The notes under the pieces are model-generated. The model worked only from the letters and a program-made list of their open reading frames with translations. It searched no databases and was not told the origin of the DNA. Source: Streptomyces sp. R28 (lineage in GTDB: Bacteria; Actinomycetota; Actinomycetes; Streptomycetales; Streptomycetaceae). From it: a stretch of 64,000 bases of DNA. The position numbers and the translations under genes were made by a program. Shown here one piece after another: positions 1 to 9,018 of this stretch. The DNA lies in NCBI RefSeq assembly GCF_041052385.1, contig NZ_CP163439.1, forward strand, positions 3,399,001 through 3,463,000, in the 5' to 3' direction. Position 1 is the first letter of the stretch. Each line of letters starts with the position of its first letter.

Positions 1-38
1 GCCATCCCCTGCACCGGGCGGGCGCGGCCCAGCAGGCC

Positions 39-851
39 GTGGAGGCGGGCGTGCGCGGGTGGCCGGTGCCGGGGCTGTCGGTGAGCTGTTCGGTACGTCT
101 GACAGCCGGGGCACAGCCGACGCCCACCCCACCGCGGCCGTCGCCCGGCACGCCCTCGCCCCTGGCCGACCTCGTCCGCCCCGCCGACTACCTCCTGCTC
201 GGCTTCGAAGGCCCCCTGACCAGACCGTTCTCCGCGAAGGCCGCCCGCAGCGCCGCCCTCGACCTGCTCTCCCTCGCGGTCGATCACCGCGACCCCGAGG
301 ACACGCCGACAGGCCGCCCCCTCACCGGCGACAGCGGTGGCCCCATCCCGCTCCAGGAGGAGCTCGTGCACCCCCTGGACGTACTGCGCGCCTTCGCCGA
401 CAGCAGCATCGCTCCCCTCCTGCGCGACCGCCTCGACCAACTGGAGCTGCGGGCCGTGGTCGCGTCCCGCCCGACCCCGCAGGCCGCCGACCTGGTCCGC
501 GCCTTGCACGGATCCGGTCGCCGCGTGGCCGTCGTCACAAACTTCTGCGTGCAGGCGGTCCATCGACACCTGGACTTCCTGGAACTCCCCCTGACGGCGG
601 TCCACGGCCGCGGACGGCTGCTGATGCCCGATGCGGAGTGCCTCCGCCTCGCACTGAACCACTTCAGCCGGTCCGCCACGGGCCTGCTGGTCTCCTCCAC
701 CGCCGCCGAGGTCACCGCCGCCCGGCAGCTGGGCATCCCCGTCATCGGCTACGCCGACTCCCCCGCGACCGAACGACGCCTCCGCAAGGCCGGCTGCGAC
801 ACGATCGTCGACTCCCTGCGGCCTTTACTCGAAGCCGCCCGCTCCCTGTGA
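39..851 (+). CDS. HAD-fold protein, probably catalytically inactive
   Basis: The C-terminal two thirds follow the haloacid dehalogenase phosphatase layout. Motif I lies near residue 55, motif II around VVTN near 165, and a Rossmann-like end reads AARQLGIPVIGY. The catalytic positions are not conserved. Motif I reads LLGFEGPLT where active members have DxDG. The motif III region reads LMPDAECL without the usual lysine. Motif IV reads LLVSSTAAE where an acidic pair is expected. I therefore infer a non-enzymatic or pseudoenzyme role. The first 40 or so residues are low complexity, so the true start may be a later GTG such as position 81. The next gene begins about 210 bases downstream on the same strand. 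Family is fairly sure, function unknown. Confidence 0.7.
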   Translation: MEAGVRGWPVPGLSVSCSVRLTAGAQPTPTPPRPSPGTPSPLADLVRPADYLLLGFEGPLTRPFSAKAARSAALDLLSLAVDHRDPEDTPTGRPLTGDSGGPIPLQEELVHPLDVLRAFADSSIAPLLRDRLDQLELRAVVASRPTPQAADLVRALHGSGRRVAVVTNFCVQAVHRHLDFLELPLTAVHGRGRLLMPDAECLRLALNHFSRSATGLLVSSTAAEVTAARQLGIPVIGYADSPATERRLRKAGCDTIVDSLRPLLEAARSL

Positions 852-1064
852 TCCGACACGCCGCCTGACGCCCCATCAGAGACAGAACCCCCCATTCAGC
901 GGCACCCCACCCGGCCCCCTCCAAAAGGCGCCCCCCTCCCGGCCGCCCGCACGATGCGAGGGAGGCCGCCACACACGTGGCCCCGCAAACACGACCGACA
1001 CACCCCAAGCGAGGCCCGCCACCCACCCGGCGGACCCATGGTCTGCGCTCTCGGGAGGACCCCC

Positions 1065-2099
1065 ATGACCGCCACTCTGGAGCAGCTGCGCCGCTGCCAC
1101 TTCGCCGTCGACCTGGGGGCGGCCAGGACCCGCGTCTATGTGAAGGGCGCCGGACTCGTCGTCGACCAGCCCTCCGCCGCCGCCGTCAACACCCGGACCG
1201 GTGCCCTCATCGCGGTCGGCGAGTTCGCGGAGAGGATGACCGGCCGCACCCCGGACTACATCCGCGTCGTACGGCCCGTCTCCGGTGGCACCGTCGTCGA
1301 CATCGAGATGGCGCAGCGCATGCTGCGGCAGCTCCTCGGCGACAAGATCCGCCGCACCCTGCGCCGCAAGCCCTTCCTGCGCGCCGCGGCCTGCACCCCG
1401 CACGACGCCGACCCGCTCGCCCAGCGCGCCGCCATCGAGACCCTTGTCGGCCTCGGCGCCCGGCGCGTCGAACTCGTCGACACACTCATCGCCGCGGCCG
1501 TGGGCTGCGGGCTGCCCGTGGAGCAGCCCGAGGCCAGCATGATCATGGTGTGCGGGGCCGCCGCGACCGAGGTCGCCGTGCTCTCCCTCGGCGCCATCGT
1601 CACCGCCGAACGCATCCGGATCGGCGGCGAGGCCGTCGACCACGCGATCGTGCAGCACCTGCGGCACCAGCACGAGCTCATGCTGCCCAGCCAGAACGTA
1701 CGGCCGCTGCAGCTCGCCCTGTCCGGGAACGGGCTCACCCCCCACGGCCCGGCCTCCACCGAGATCCACGGCCGCGACGTCTGCACCGGCCTCGCCCGCA
1801 GCGTCCAGGTCGACACCGCCGCCGTACGGAACGCCATCCAGACCCCGCTCACCGGCGTCCTCGACAGCATCGGCAAGGTGCTGCGCGACTGCCCGCCCGA
1901 CCTGGTCGCCGACCTCGCCGACCGCGGGATCATGATGGTCGGCGGCAGTGCGCTGCTGCCCGGGTTCGACCAGATGCTGCGGCAGGCCACGAACATGCCC
2001 GTGCACATCGCCGAGCGGCCCGACATCTGCGCCGTGCAGGGCCTGGGCACCATGCTGGAGGGCAGGATCGAGCCGCTGGAGCTGGACCCGGCCACCTGA
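1065..2099 (+). CDS. MreB/Mbl-like actin homologue
   Basis: Predicted 344-residue actin-fold protein of the MreB/Mbl group, which forms filaments at the inner membrane face and in streptomycetes is linked to the spore wall. The N-terminus reads FAVDLGAARTRVYVKG, matching the phosphate-1 loop. AVGEFAERMTGRTP and IRVVRPVSGG follow as in MreB, and the C-terminal GGSALLPGFDQML matches the adenosine motif. The phosphate-2 motif, normally DIGGGT, reads VCGAAATEVAV, so nucleotide hydrolysis may be altered. I chose the ATG at 1065 because GGGAGGA lies 6-7 bases upstream and the homology starts there; the frame stays open to 954. Divergent Streptomyces Mbl paralogues are known. The exact role is inferred. 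Confidence 0.8.
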   Translation: MTATLEQLRRCHFAVDLGAARTRVYVKGAGLVVDQPSAAAVNTRTGALIAVGEFAERMTGRTPDYIRVVRPVSGGTVVDIEMAQRMLRQLLGDKIRRTLRRKPFLRAAACTPHDADPLAQRAAIETLVGLGARRVELVDTLIAAAVGCGLPVEQPEASMIMVCGAAATEVAVLSLGAIVTAERIRIGGEAVDHAIVQHLRHQHELMLPSQNVRPLQLALSGNGLTPHGPASTEIHGRDVCTGLARSVQVDTAAVRNAIQTPLTGVLDSIGKVLRDCPPDLVADLADRGIMMVGGSALLPGFDQMLRQATNMPVHIAERPDICAVQGLGTMLEGRIEPLELDPAT

Positions 2100-2133
2100 G
2101 CGCCGGGCACTCCTGCCCCCGGCCGCCGTCATG

Positions 2134-2247
2134 TCAGTACGGCAGGATCCGCCCCGAGGGCGTGCGGCGGTCGATCTCGCCCCTGGTGTCGCGGGGAGCG
2201 GCCGGCCGACGGGTGACGCGAACGCGGACGTGGGTCTGGCGGTTCAT
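2134..2247 (-). CDS. Small basic protein, 37 aa, unknown
   Basis: Short minus-strand frame opened by ATG with a strong GAGGAGGGCGCC ribosome binding site directly upstream. The product is arginine-rich, begins MNRQTHVRVRVTRR and ends RRTPSGRILPY. It has no signal peptide or membrane segment. It lies between the Mbl-like gene and the DUF1876 gene, on the opposite strand to both. I do not recognise a family. The good start signal argues for translation; the small size and high GC content argue for caution. Confidence 0.4.
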   Translation of the reverse strand: MNRQTHVRVRVTRRPAAPRDTRGEIDRRTPSGRILPY

Positions 2248-2624
2248 GGCGCCCTCCTCGTACCTCGGGTCCGTTGCGGCCAGCCTTCTCCGCGGAACCT
2301 TTCGGCACATCGTGCCCACGGAGACACTTGTCATGCCTCCGCGGCAGGAGCGGATGTGTACCGGACTGCTTCCCGGGGAGGAGGGCGCGCCCCGGGGCAG
2401 CGCGGGATGGATCACCGTGCGCCGTCGGGCGACCGGCGCCGCCGGGGGCGCAGTGGCCCGTACGGCGGCTCGCCCCCGCCGGCCGCCATCTCCTCGAGGA
2501 CGCGGAACGGGTGCGCGGCGGGTGCTCGACGACCCGTATGTCCCAGGGGGTCGCGGTGGACCCGGACCGGGAACAGGCGCACGCTCATCAGTAGGGTTCC
2601 CGACCCCGTACGGAAGTGATCTCG
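2248..2624. other. Intergenic region, no gene seen
   Basis: This stretch lies between the divergent small ORF and the DUF1876 gene. It has no convincing frame on either strand and presumably holds the promoters for both. I could not identify a clear -35/-10 pair. Confidence 0.4.
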
Positions 2625-2921
2625 ATGGAAGACAAGAACTGGACCGTTCGGATCCACATCACCGAGGACGGCGACGACACCCGCGCGGAGGCCGTGCTGA
2701 CCACGCAGGGCACGCCTCAGGACCCGTCGACCGTCACCGGCCGGGGCGTGGCCCACCGCAATCCGATCGACCGGCCCATCCCCGAGATCGGCGACGAACT
2801 CGCCGCCAGCCGCGCCCTGGAGGACCTGGCCATCAGGCTGCACGACATCGCGTCCGACGACATCGTGGAGCTGGCCGGCCCGGTCGACCAGCGCGGCAGC
2901 CGGGCGTGGGAGACGCCCTAA
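2625..2921 (+). CDS. DUF1876-family small acidic protein
   Basis: A 98-residue protein starting MEDKNWTVRIHITEDGDDTRAEAVL, characteristic of the actinobacterial DUF1876 family of small alpha/beta proteins of unknown function. The conserved VTGRGVAHRNP and the two helices around GDELAASRALEDLAIRLHD are present. The ATG at 2625 is preferred over an in-frame GTG at 2616 because GGAAG at 2612-2616 is well spaced for the ATG. The stop overlaps the stop of the convergent response regulator by a few bases, so the two transcripts must interfere or share a terminator. Cytoplasmic; no regulation visible. Confidence 0.75.
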   Translation: MEDKNWTVRIHITEDGDDTRAEAVLTTQGTPQDPSTVTGRGVAHRNPIDRPIPEIGDELAASRALEDLAIRLHDIASDDIVELAGPVDQRGSRAWETP

Positions 2922-3598
2922 CCGTCCAGCCAGCTGTACCGCCGCTCCGGCCGCCCCGCGTGCCCGTACCGCAGCGACACCTCCGCCTGCCCGGTGACGC
3001 TGAAGTGCTCCAGGTACCGCCGGGCGCTGACCCGTGACACCCCGAGCCGGGCCGCGCACTCGGCGGCGGAGAGGCTGCCGTCGGCCGCACGCAGCTCCCG
3101 TTCGATCAGCTCGGCGGTCTCCACGCTCATGCCCTTGGGCAGGGTGGCCGCCGTGGCGACCGGCGCCGCGCCCCGCGCCAGCGCCCGGTCCACGTCGGAC
3201 TGCCCGCTGACCACCGCCGCGTGGAGGTTGCTCCGCCGCGCCGCGTACTGCTCCAGGCGCGCCCTCAGATCCCCGGCGTCGAACGGCTTGAGCAGATAGT
3301 CGACGACGCCCTGCCGTACGGCGCCCCGCACCGCGTCCGACTCACGCGCGGCACTGATCACCATGACGTCGCAGTCGTGCCCGGCGGCCCGCAGCCGGGG
3401 AATGATCTCCAGGCCGAACATGTCGGGCAGATAGAGGTCGAGCAGCACCAGGTCCGGTTGCAGCTCGGCGACGGCGGTGAGCGCCTGCTCCCCACAGTTC
3501 GCCGTGCCGATCACGCGGAACCCGTCGACGTCATCGACGAACCCTCGGTGGATCCGCGCCACCATGAAGTCGTCCTCCACGATCAGTACGTCGATCAT
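2918..3598 (-). CDS. CitB/DpiA-type response regulator
   Basis: A 226-residue regulator. The N-terminal receiver domain (residues 1-120) has the acidic pair in MIDVLIVEDDFMVARIHR, phosphoacceptor Asp in VLLDLYLPD near residue 54, and Lys in LLKPF near 104. The C-terminal part (about 165-215) is a helix-turn-helix, SLSAAECAARLGVSRVSARRYLEHF, typical of the CitB class. It overlaps the upstream kinase gene by 4 bases, indicating translational coupling. The pair reads away from a tctCBA transporter. By analogy with TctD/TctE and CitA/CitB it most likely activates that transporter in response to external tricarboxylate. The target is inferred from context only. Confidence 0.88.
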   Translation of the reverse strand: MIDVLIVEDDFMVARIHRGFVDDVDGFRVIGTANCGEQALTAVAELQPDLVLLDLYLPDMFGLEIIPRLRAAGHDCDVMVISAARESDAVRGAVRQGVVDYLLKPFDAGDLRARLEQYAARRSNLHAAVVSGQSDVDRALARGAAPVATAATLPKGMSVETAELIERELRAADGSLSAAECAARLGVSRVSARRYLEHFSVTGQAEVSLRYGHAGRPERRYSWLDG

Positions 3599-5307
3599 CG
3601 GACTCCCTCCGTCGCCAGGTCGGCCGGACGGCCGACGGACATCCGGGCGGTGAACATGGCGCCCGCCCGCGTGTTGGTCACCGACACCTCACCGCCCCGG
3701 CGTTTGCACACCAGCCGGGTGAGCGCCAGGCCGATCCCCCGGTCACCGCCCTGCGCGGCCTTGGTGGTGAACCCGTGCGAGAACACCTCCTGCGCGAGCT
3801 CGGGCGCCACCCCCGGCCCCGAGTCGCGTACGACGATCTCCACGCTGGAGGCGTCCTGCCGCAGTTCCACCTCGACCCACGCTTCGTGGTCGTCGTCCCC
3901 CGCCGACGGGGACACGGACCTGGACCCGCTCGCGGCGGCGTCGACCGCGTTGTCCACGAGATTGCCGAGTACGGTCGCCACGTCCGCCGAGTCGGTCGCC
4001 TCCAGCCGCTCCAGGGCGGTGCGCTCGGAGATCCTCAGCCGCACCTTGCGTTCCGCGGCGAGCGCCGACTTGGCCATGAGCAGTGCGGCGACGGCCCGGT
4101 CGCGGACCCGGCTGGTGAGGTTCAGGTCGAGCGACTCACGGTGTTTGCGCAGGGCACGGACGTACCGTACGACCTCGTCGTGCTCGCCGATCTGGATGAG
4201 CCCGGAGATGGTGTGCAGCTGGTTGGAGAACTCGTGGGCCTGGGCGCGCAGCAGCTCGGTGGTGCTGCGGAAGGAGCCCAACTCCCGTTCCAGCTGGGCG
4301 AGTTCGGTGCGGTCCCGCAGGGTCGTCACCGAGCCGAGGCGGCGGCCGTCCTTGGTGACGTCCATCCGGTTCATCACCAGGACCCGGCCCCGGCGCACGA
4401 CGACCTCGTCGCGCCGCGCGAGATCTGCGGACTCTCCCTCGGGCGCGGTGCCGGCCAGGACGTCGTACAGCCGCCCCTCGATCCCCAGGTCGGCCAGGCT
4501 CATCCCGACGCAGTTCTCGGGCAGGTCCAGCAGCCCCCGGCCGACGGCGTTCACGAGGGTGAGCCGCTGCTGGGGGTCGAGGGCCACCACGCCCTCGGCG
4601 ATCCCGAACAGCATCGCCTCCCGGTGTTCGGCGAGCCCGGCGATCTCGCGCGGCTCCATGCCGAAGGTCTGCCGTTTGATCCGCCGGGCCAGCAGCCAGG
4701 AGCCGGCCACCCCGAGGACGCTGGCGACGCCGAGGTAGACGAGCAGATAGGACGAGGCGCCCACCAGCCGCTGCCCGACCGACGGCGAGGCCCGCCCGAT
4801 CATCACGGTGCCGAGGTGGTCCCCGGCGTTGCCGCCGTCCGCGCCGAGTACCGGCGCCTGCGCCACCAGCTCGGTGATGCCGTTCACCGGCAGCTCGCCG
4901 GACCAGCCGCGGCCCTCGGCGACCTGCGGACCGTCGGACGGCATCCGGGTGCCGACCAGCGTGGGGTTGGTCGAGGCGACGATCTCGCCGTCGGCGTCGG
5001 CGACCGTCGCGGAGGTGACGCCGGACCTGGTGAGTGTGGACTGGAGCAGCGGCGCGAGCATCTCGGCCGGGGCGGGCCGGACCAGCTGGGTGCGGACGAG
5101 GGGGTTGCCCGCCATCTCCTCGGCGAGCGCGGTCACCCGGCGTCCCTCGACCCGGTCGAACGTCGCCTTCGACTGCGCCAGCGACACCCCCGCCACGGCG
5201 GCCAGCACGATCACCACGATGGCGAGCTGCCATACGAGCAGCTCACCGGCGAGCGTCTGGCTCCGTTGTCGCCGTGCCGTTATGACCACTATGAACTCAA
5301 CCTTCAA
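3595..5307 (-). CDS. CitA/DcuS-type sensor histidine kinase
   Basis: Membrane sensor kinase of about 565 residues. An N-terminal membrane segment (WQLAIVVIVLAAVAGVSLA) is followed by an extracytoplasmic sensor loop to about residue 175, a second membrane helix (YLLVYLGVASVLGVAGSWLL), a PAS-like domain, and a dimerisation box RAQAHEFSNQLHTISGLI with the phosphorylatable His. The ATPase domain has NLVDNAVDA (N box) and DSGPGV (G1 box). The HEFxNxLHTIxGLI motif is diagnostic of the citrate/dicarboxylate sensor class. The frame opens with TTG at 5307; a GTG at 5289 is an equally plausible start. It forms an operon with the response regulator and is divergent from tctC, with about 80 bases between. 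Confidence 0.88.
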   Translation of the reverse strand: MKVEFIVVITARRQRSQTLAGELLVWQLAIVVIVLAAVAGVSLAQSKATFDRVEGRRVTALAEEMAGNPLVRTQLVRPAPAEMLAPLLQSTLTRSGVTSATVADADGEIVASTNPTLVGTRMPSDGPQVAEGRGWSGELPVNGITELVAQAPVLGADGGNAGDHLGTVMIGRASPSVGQRLVGASSYLLVYLGVASVLGVAGSWLLARRIKRQTFGMEPREIAGLAEHREAMLFGIAEGVVALDPQQRLTLVNAVGRGLLDLPENCVGMSLADLGIEGRLYDVLAGTAPEGESADLARRDEVVVRRGRVLVMNRMDVTKDGRRLGSVTTLRDRTELAQLERELGSFRSTTELLRAQAHEFSNQLHTISGLIQIGEHDEVVRYVRALRKHRESLDLNLTSRVRDRAVAALLMAKSALAAERKVRLRISERTALERLEATDSADVATVLGNLVDNAVDAAASGSRSVSPSAGDDDHEAWVEVELRQDASSVEIVVRDSGPGVAPELAQEVFSHGFTTKAAQGGDRGIGLALTRLVCKRRGGEVSVTNTRAGAMFTARMSVGRPADLATEGVR

Positions 5308-5386
5308 TGGTCACAGAACCGAGACGGGGTGTCTCAGGAATCGCACAATCATGGCGCCGGATCGGGCCGAGCGAAAGAGATGAGCC

Positions 5387-6394
5387 ATGAGAACTCGACG
5401 AGCCGCACTTGTCGGCGCTCTTGCCGCGGTGTCGATGGTCGCGGTCAGCGCCTGTGGCGCCACCGCCGACAAGGAGGACTCCGGAAGCGGAGGCGACGGC
5501 AAGCCCGTGACGGGCCTGCGCCTGATGGTCCCCAACACCCCGGGCAGCGGCTACGACCTCACCGCCCGCACCGTCTCCCAGGTCATGCAGGACACCAAGG
5601 TCGCCTCCGGCATCCAGGTGTTCACCCTGCCCGGCGCCAGCGGCACCGTGGGCCTGCAGCGCCTGGTGAACGAGAAGGGCAACGGCAAGATGGCCATGCA
5701 GATGGGCCTGGGCGTCGTCGGAGCCTCGTACACCTCCAAGTCCGAGGCGACCCTGACGGACACCACGCCGATCGCCAAGCTGATCGAGGAGGCCGGCGCG
5801 ATCGTCGTGCCGAAGGACTCCCCGTACAAGACGATGGACGACCTCGTCACCGCCTGGAAGAAGAACCCCAAGAAGCTTGCGGTGGGCGGCGGTTCGTCGC
5901 CGGGCGGCCCCGACCACCTCCTCCCGATGCAGCTGGCGAAGGCCGTCGGTATCAAGCCGAAGGACGTCAACTACGTCTCGTACGACGGCGGCGGCGAGCT
6001 CCTCCCGGCCATCCTCGGCAACAAGATCGGCTTCGGGGCGAGCGGCTTCGGCGAGTTCCTCGACCAGATCGAGGCCGGTCAGGTGCGCGTCCTCGCGGTG
6101 ACGAGCGAGAAGCCGATCGACGCGCTCAAGGACGCCCCCACGCTCAAGGACCAGGGCATCGACCTGGTCTTCACCAACTGGCGCGGCATCGTGGCCCCTC
6201 CCGGCATCACCGACGAGCAGAAGAAGACCTGGATCGACGCGCTGACGACGATGCACGACTCGGACGAGTGGAAGGCGCAGCTGGAGAAGAACGGCTGGGT
6301 GGACGCCTTCGCCACCGGCGACGAGTTCGGCAGCTACCTGACCGAGCAGGACAAGGCGGTCGCCGACCTGCTGGCCGAGCTCGGGCTGGCATGA
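5387..6394 (+). CDS. tctC: Tripartite tricarboxylate transporter binding lipoprotein TctC
   Basis: Extracytoplasmic solute-binding protein of the TTT family, 335 residues. It has an N-terminal signal with a lipobox (VSAC) followed by a Ser/Gly-rich linker, so it is probably anchored outside the membrane. The body shows the TctC hallmarks: LMVPNTPGSGYDLTARTV, the loop LPGASGTVGLQRLVNEKG, and GIVAPPGITDEQ near the C-terminus. It delivers a carboxylate, probably citrate or a related tricarboxylate, to TctAB. Its stop overlaps the tctB start as ATGA. It is first in tctCBA-usp and divergent from the two-component genes. The substrate is a family-level inference. Confidence 0.9.
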   Translation: MRTRRAALVGALAAVSMVAVSACGATADKEDSGSGGDGKPVTGLRLMVPNTPGSGYDLTARTVSQVMQDTKVASGIQVFTLPGASGTVGLQRLVNEKGNGKMAMQMGLGVVGASYTSKSEATLTDTTPIAKLIEEAGAIVVPKDSPYKTMDDLVTAWKKNPKKLAVGGGSSPGGPDHLLPMQLAKAVGIKPKDVNYVSYDGGGELLPAILGNKIGFGASGFGEFLDQIEAGQVRVLAVTSEKPIDALKDAPTLKDQGIDLVFTNWRGIVAPPGITDEQKKTWIDALTTMHDSDEWKAQLEKNGWVDAFATGDEFGSYLTEQDKAVADLLAELGLA

Positions 6395-6942
6395 GCTCCG
6401 AAGTGAAGGGCGACGTGAAGGACGAACGGACCGTGGAGAAGCCCCGTCCGCCCCGGGAGGGCGGGGACCGCGCGCAGTACGGCGTGTGCGTGTTCCTCGC
6501 CCTGCTGGGCACCGCGGTGATCGTGGACGCCCTCGGCATCGACCACATCACCAGCGGCACCGACCCGGTCGGCCCGCGCGCGGTCCCACTGATCCTGGGC
6601 GCGCTGCTCCTGCTGATGGCCGTGCTGTACGCCGTCGACGTGGCCCGGGGCGGCCGCGGTGAGCCGGAGGCGGGCGAGGACGTCGACCTGTCGAGCGGCA
6701 GCGACTGGCGCACCGTCCTGCTGCTGATCGCGGTGTTCCTGGCGAACGCCCTGCTCATCGAGCGGCTCGGCTGGGTGATCAGCGGCTCCCTGCTCTTCTG
6801 GGGCACGGCGTTCGCGCTCGGCAACCGCCACTGCATACGCAACCTCCTGATCGCGGTGACGCTCTCCCTGACGACGTTCTACGCGTTCGCGATCGGCCTC
6901 GGCGTGAACCTCCCCGCCGGTGTCCTGCAAGGAATCCTGTGA
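6391..6942 (+). CDS. tctB: Tripartite tricarboxylate transporter small membrane subunit TctB
   Basis: A 183-residue membrane protein. A charged cytoplasmic N-terminus of about 30 residues is followed by four hydrophobic segments: [59 protein letters not shown], and the C-terminal pair around [20 protein letters not shown]. This matches the TctB small subunit that pairs with TctA. Start codon ATG overlaps the tctC stop (ATGA), so translation is coupled. tctA follows after 10 bases. Confidence 0.87.
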   Translation: MSSEVKGDVKDERTVEKPRPPREGGDRAQYGVCVFLALLGTAVIVDALGIDHITSGTDPVGPRAVPLILGALLLLMAVLYAVDVARGGRGEPEAGEDVDLSSGSDWRTVLLLIAVFLANALLIERLGWVISGSLLFWGTAFALGNRHCIRNLLIAVTLSLTTFYAFAIGLGVNLPAGVLQGIL

Positions 6943-6952
6943 GGCCTGGCCC

Positions 6953-8458
6953 GTGACGGACAACCTGAACAACCTCATGCAGGGCTTCGCGGACGTCATG
7001 GCGCCGCTGAACCTGCTGCTCGCCCTGGTCGGCGTCGTCATCGGCACCGCGGTGGGCGTCCTGCCGGGCATCGGCCCGGCGATGACGGTGGCCCTGCTGC
7101 TGCCGGTCACCTACGGCATGGAGCCGGTGCAGGCGTTCATCATGTTCGCCGGCATCTTCTACGGCGGCATGTACGGCGGCTCGACGACCTCGATCCTCCT
7201 CAACACGCCCGGCGAGTCGTCGTCCGTGGTCACCGCCATCGAGGGCAACAAGATGGCGAAGGCGGGCCGGGCGGCCCAGGCGCTGGCCACGGCGGCGATC
7301 GGCTCCTTCGTGGCGGGCACCATCGGCACCCTGCTGCTGGTCCTGATCACCCCGTTCGTGGTCGACTTCGCGGTCAGCCTGGGCGCCCCCGACTACTTCG
7401 CGCTGATGCTGCTGGCGTTCATAGCCGTGACGTCGGTGCTGGGCTCGTCCCGCATCCGGGGCTTCATCTCCCTGCTCCTCGGCCTGACGATCGGCCTGGT
7501 CGGCATCGACTCGGTGTCGGGCCGGCAGCGACTGACCCTGGGCGTACCGCAGTTGGCCGACGGCATCGACGTCGTCGTGGTGGCGGTCGGCATCTTCGCC
7601 GTCGGCGAGGCGCTGTGGGTGGCCGCGCATCTGCGGCGCAAGCCCGCCGAGGTGATCCCGGTGGGCCGTCCGTGGATGGGCAAGAAGGACTGGCAGCGGT
7701 CCTGGAAGCCCTGGCTGCGCGGCACGGCGTTCGGCTTCCCCTTCGGCGCACTGCCGGCCGGCGGCGCGGAGATCCCGACCTTCCTGTCGTACGCCACGGA
7801 GAAGCGGCTCACCAAGCACCCCGAGGACTTCGGCAAGGGCGCGATCGAGGGCGTGGCGGGCCCGGAGGCGGCGAACAACGCGTCCGCGGCGGGCACGCTG
7901 GTCCCGATGCTGGCGATCGGCCTCCCCACCAACGCCACGGCGGCGGTGATGCTGGCGGCATTCCAGTCGTACGGAATCCAGCCCGGCCCGCTGCTCTTCG
8001 AACGCGAGGCCAGCCTGGTCTGGGTCCTGATCGCGAGCCTCTTCATCGGCAACCTGCTCCTGCTGCTCCTGAACCTCCCCCTGGCCCCGGCGTGGGCGAA
8101 GCTGCTGCAGATCCCGCGCCCGTACCTCTACGCGGGCATCCTCTTCTTCGCCACGATGGGCGCCTACGCCGTCAACGCCCAGCCCCTGGACCTGTTCATC
8201 CTCCTCACCCTGGGCATGCTCGGCTTCGCCATGCGACGCTTCGGACTACCGGTCCTGCCGCTGATCGTCGGCGTGATCCTGGGCCCGCGCGCGGAGCTGC
8301 AGGGCCGACGCTCCCTCCAGCTCTCCGGCGGCGAGCTGTCGGGCCTGGTCGGCGGCCCGGTGTCGTACACGGTCTACGGGGCGATCGCGCTGGTCCTGGT
8401 GTGGCCGCTGATCGGCCGGTTCGTCGTACGTCCCCTGCGCGCGCGAAGCTCGGCCTGA
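6953..8458 (+). CDS. tctA: Tripartite tricarboxylate transporter large membrane subunit TctA
   Basis: A 501-residue polytopic permease of the TctA family. The diagnostic block is near the N-terminus: [18 protein letters not shown], then [20 protein letters not shown], the signature loop of this family. The second half carries [15 protein letters not shown] and [20 protein letters not shown]. Around ten or more hydrophobic segments are present. The GTG at 6953 is chosen because it starts just before [20 protein letters not shown], the normal N-terminus; an upstream GTG would overlap tctB. It provides the transport path and, with TctB and TctC, probably imports tricarboxylates driven by an ion gradient. 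Confidence 0.9.
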   Translation: MTDNLNNLMQGFADVMAPLNLLLALVGVVIGTAVGVLPGIGPAMTVALLLPVTYGMEPVQAFIMFAGIFYGGMYGGSTTSILLNTPGESSSVVTAIEGNKMAKAGRAAQALATAAIGSFVAGTIGTLLLVLITPFVVDFAVSLGAPDYFALMLLAFIAVTSVLGSSRIRGFISLLLGLTIGLVGIDSVSGRQRLTLGVPQLADGIDVVVVAVGIFAVGEALWVAAHLRRKPAEVIPVGRPWMGKKDWQRSWKPWLRGTAFGFPFGALPAGGAEIPTFLSYATEKRLTKHPEDFGKGAIEGVAGPEAANNASAAGTLVPMLAIGLPTNATAAVMLAAFQSYGIQPGPLLFEREASLVWVLIASLFIGNLLLLLLNLPLAPAWAKLLQIPRPYLYAGILFFATMGAYAVNAQPLDLFILLTLGMLGFAMRRFGLPVLPLIVGVILGPRAELQGRRSLQLSGGELSGLVGGPVSYTVYGAIALVLVWPLIGRFVVRPLRARSSA

Positions 8459-8476
8459 GAGATCTGGAGAAACGAG

Positions 8477-8872
8477 ATGACCATCCTGGTCGGCTACGTC
8501 CCCTCCCCCGAGGGCGAGGCAGCCCTGCGCGCGGGGATCGACGAGGCGCGTCGGCGCGGCGAGAAGCTGCTGGTGGTGAACACCACCCGGGGCGACGCCT
8601 ATGTCGACCCCCACTTCGCCCAGGAGCCCGACCTGAGCCACGTGAGCGAGGACCTCGCGGCACTGGGCATCGACTTCGACCTCCGCCAGGTCCTCGGCGC
8701 CCGCGACGCCGCCGAGGAGATCATCGACCTGGCGGAGAAGACGGAGGCGTCCCTGGTGGTGATCGGCCTGCGCCGGCGCAGCGCGGTCGGCAAGCTGATC
8801 ATGGGTTCGGCGGCGCAGCAGATCCTGCTGGGGGCGGGCTGCCCGGTGCTGGCGGTGAAGGCGGGGTCCTGA
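8477..8872 (+). CDS. Universal stress protein (UspA family)
   Basis: A 131-residue single-domain Usp protein. It begins MTILVGYVPSPEGEAALRAGIDEARRRGEKLLVVNTT. The C-terminal nucleotide-binding loop reads VVIGLRRRSAVGKLIMGSAAQQILLGAGCPVLAV, the G-2x-G-9x-G(S/T) pattern of ATP-binding members. GGAGAAACGAG precedes the ATG. It follows tctA by 18 bases on the same strand and is probably the last gene of the transporter operon. A Usp gene downstream of a TTT transporter suggests a link between carbon uptake and stress or energy state, but this is inference. Confidence 0.85.
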   Translation: MTILVGYVPSPEGEAALRAGIDEARRRGEKLLVVNTTRGDAYVDPHFAQEPDLSHVSEDLAALGIDFDLRQVLGARDAAEEIIDLAEKTEASLVVIGLRRRSAVGKLIMGSAAQQILLGAGCPVLAVKAGS

Positions 8873-9018
8873 GCTGTGGCAGGCGCGTGATCTGAAACAT
8901 ACGTGGTCTGCGACATAGGCGTTTTCGCCCGATTATGGCTAGCTGGATGTGCTTGCCTCGCGCACAGCGACGCGTCATCGGACGCGCCGTCCCAGCCGAC
9001 CATCCGCCCGGGAGACCC

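Noticed and set aside
876..2132. Long minus-strand frame opposite the Mbl-like gene
   Set aside because: Composition is that of an antisense shadow (Gly/Arg/Asp/His-rich), no start signal, and the plus-strand frame has clear homology.
3775..6942. Very long plus-strand frame of over 1000 codons
   Set aside because: It runs antisense across the histidine kinase and out of frame through tctC; only its last 183 codons (tctB) are real.
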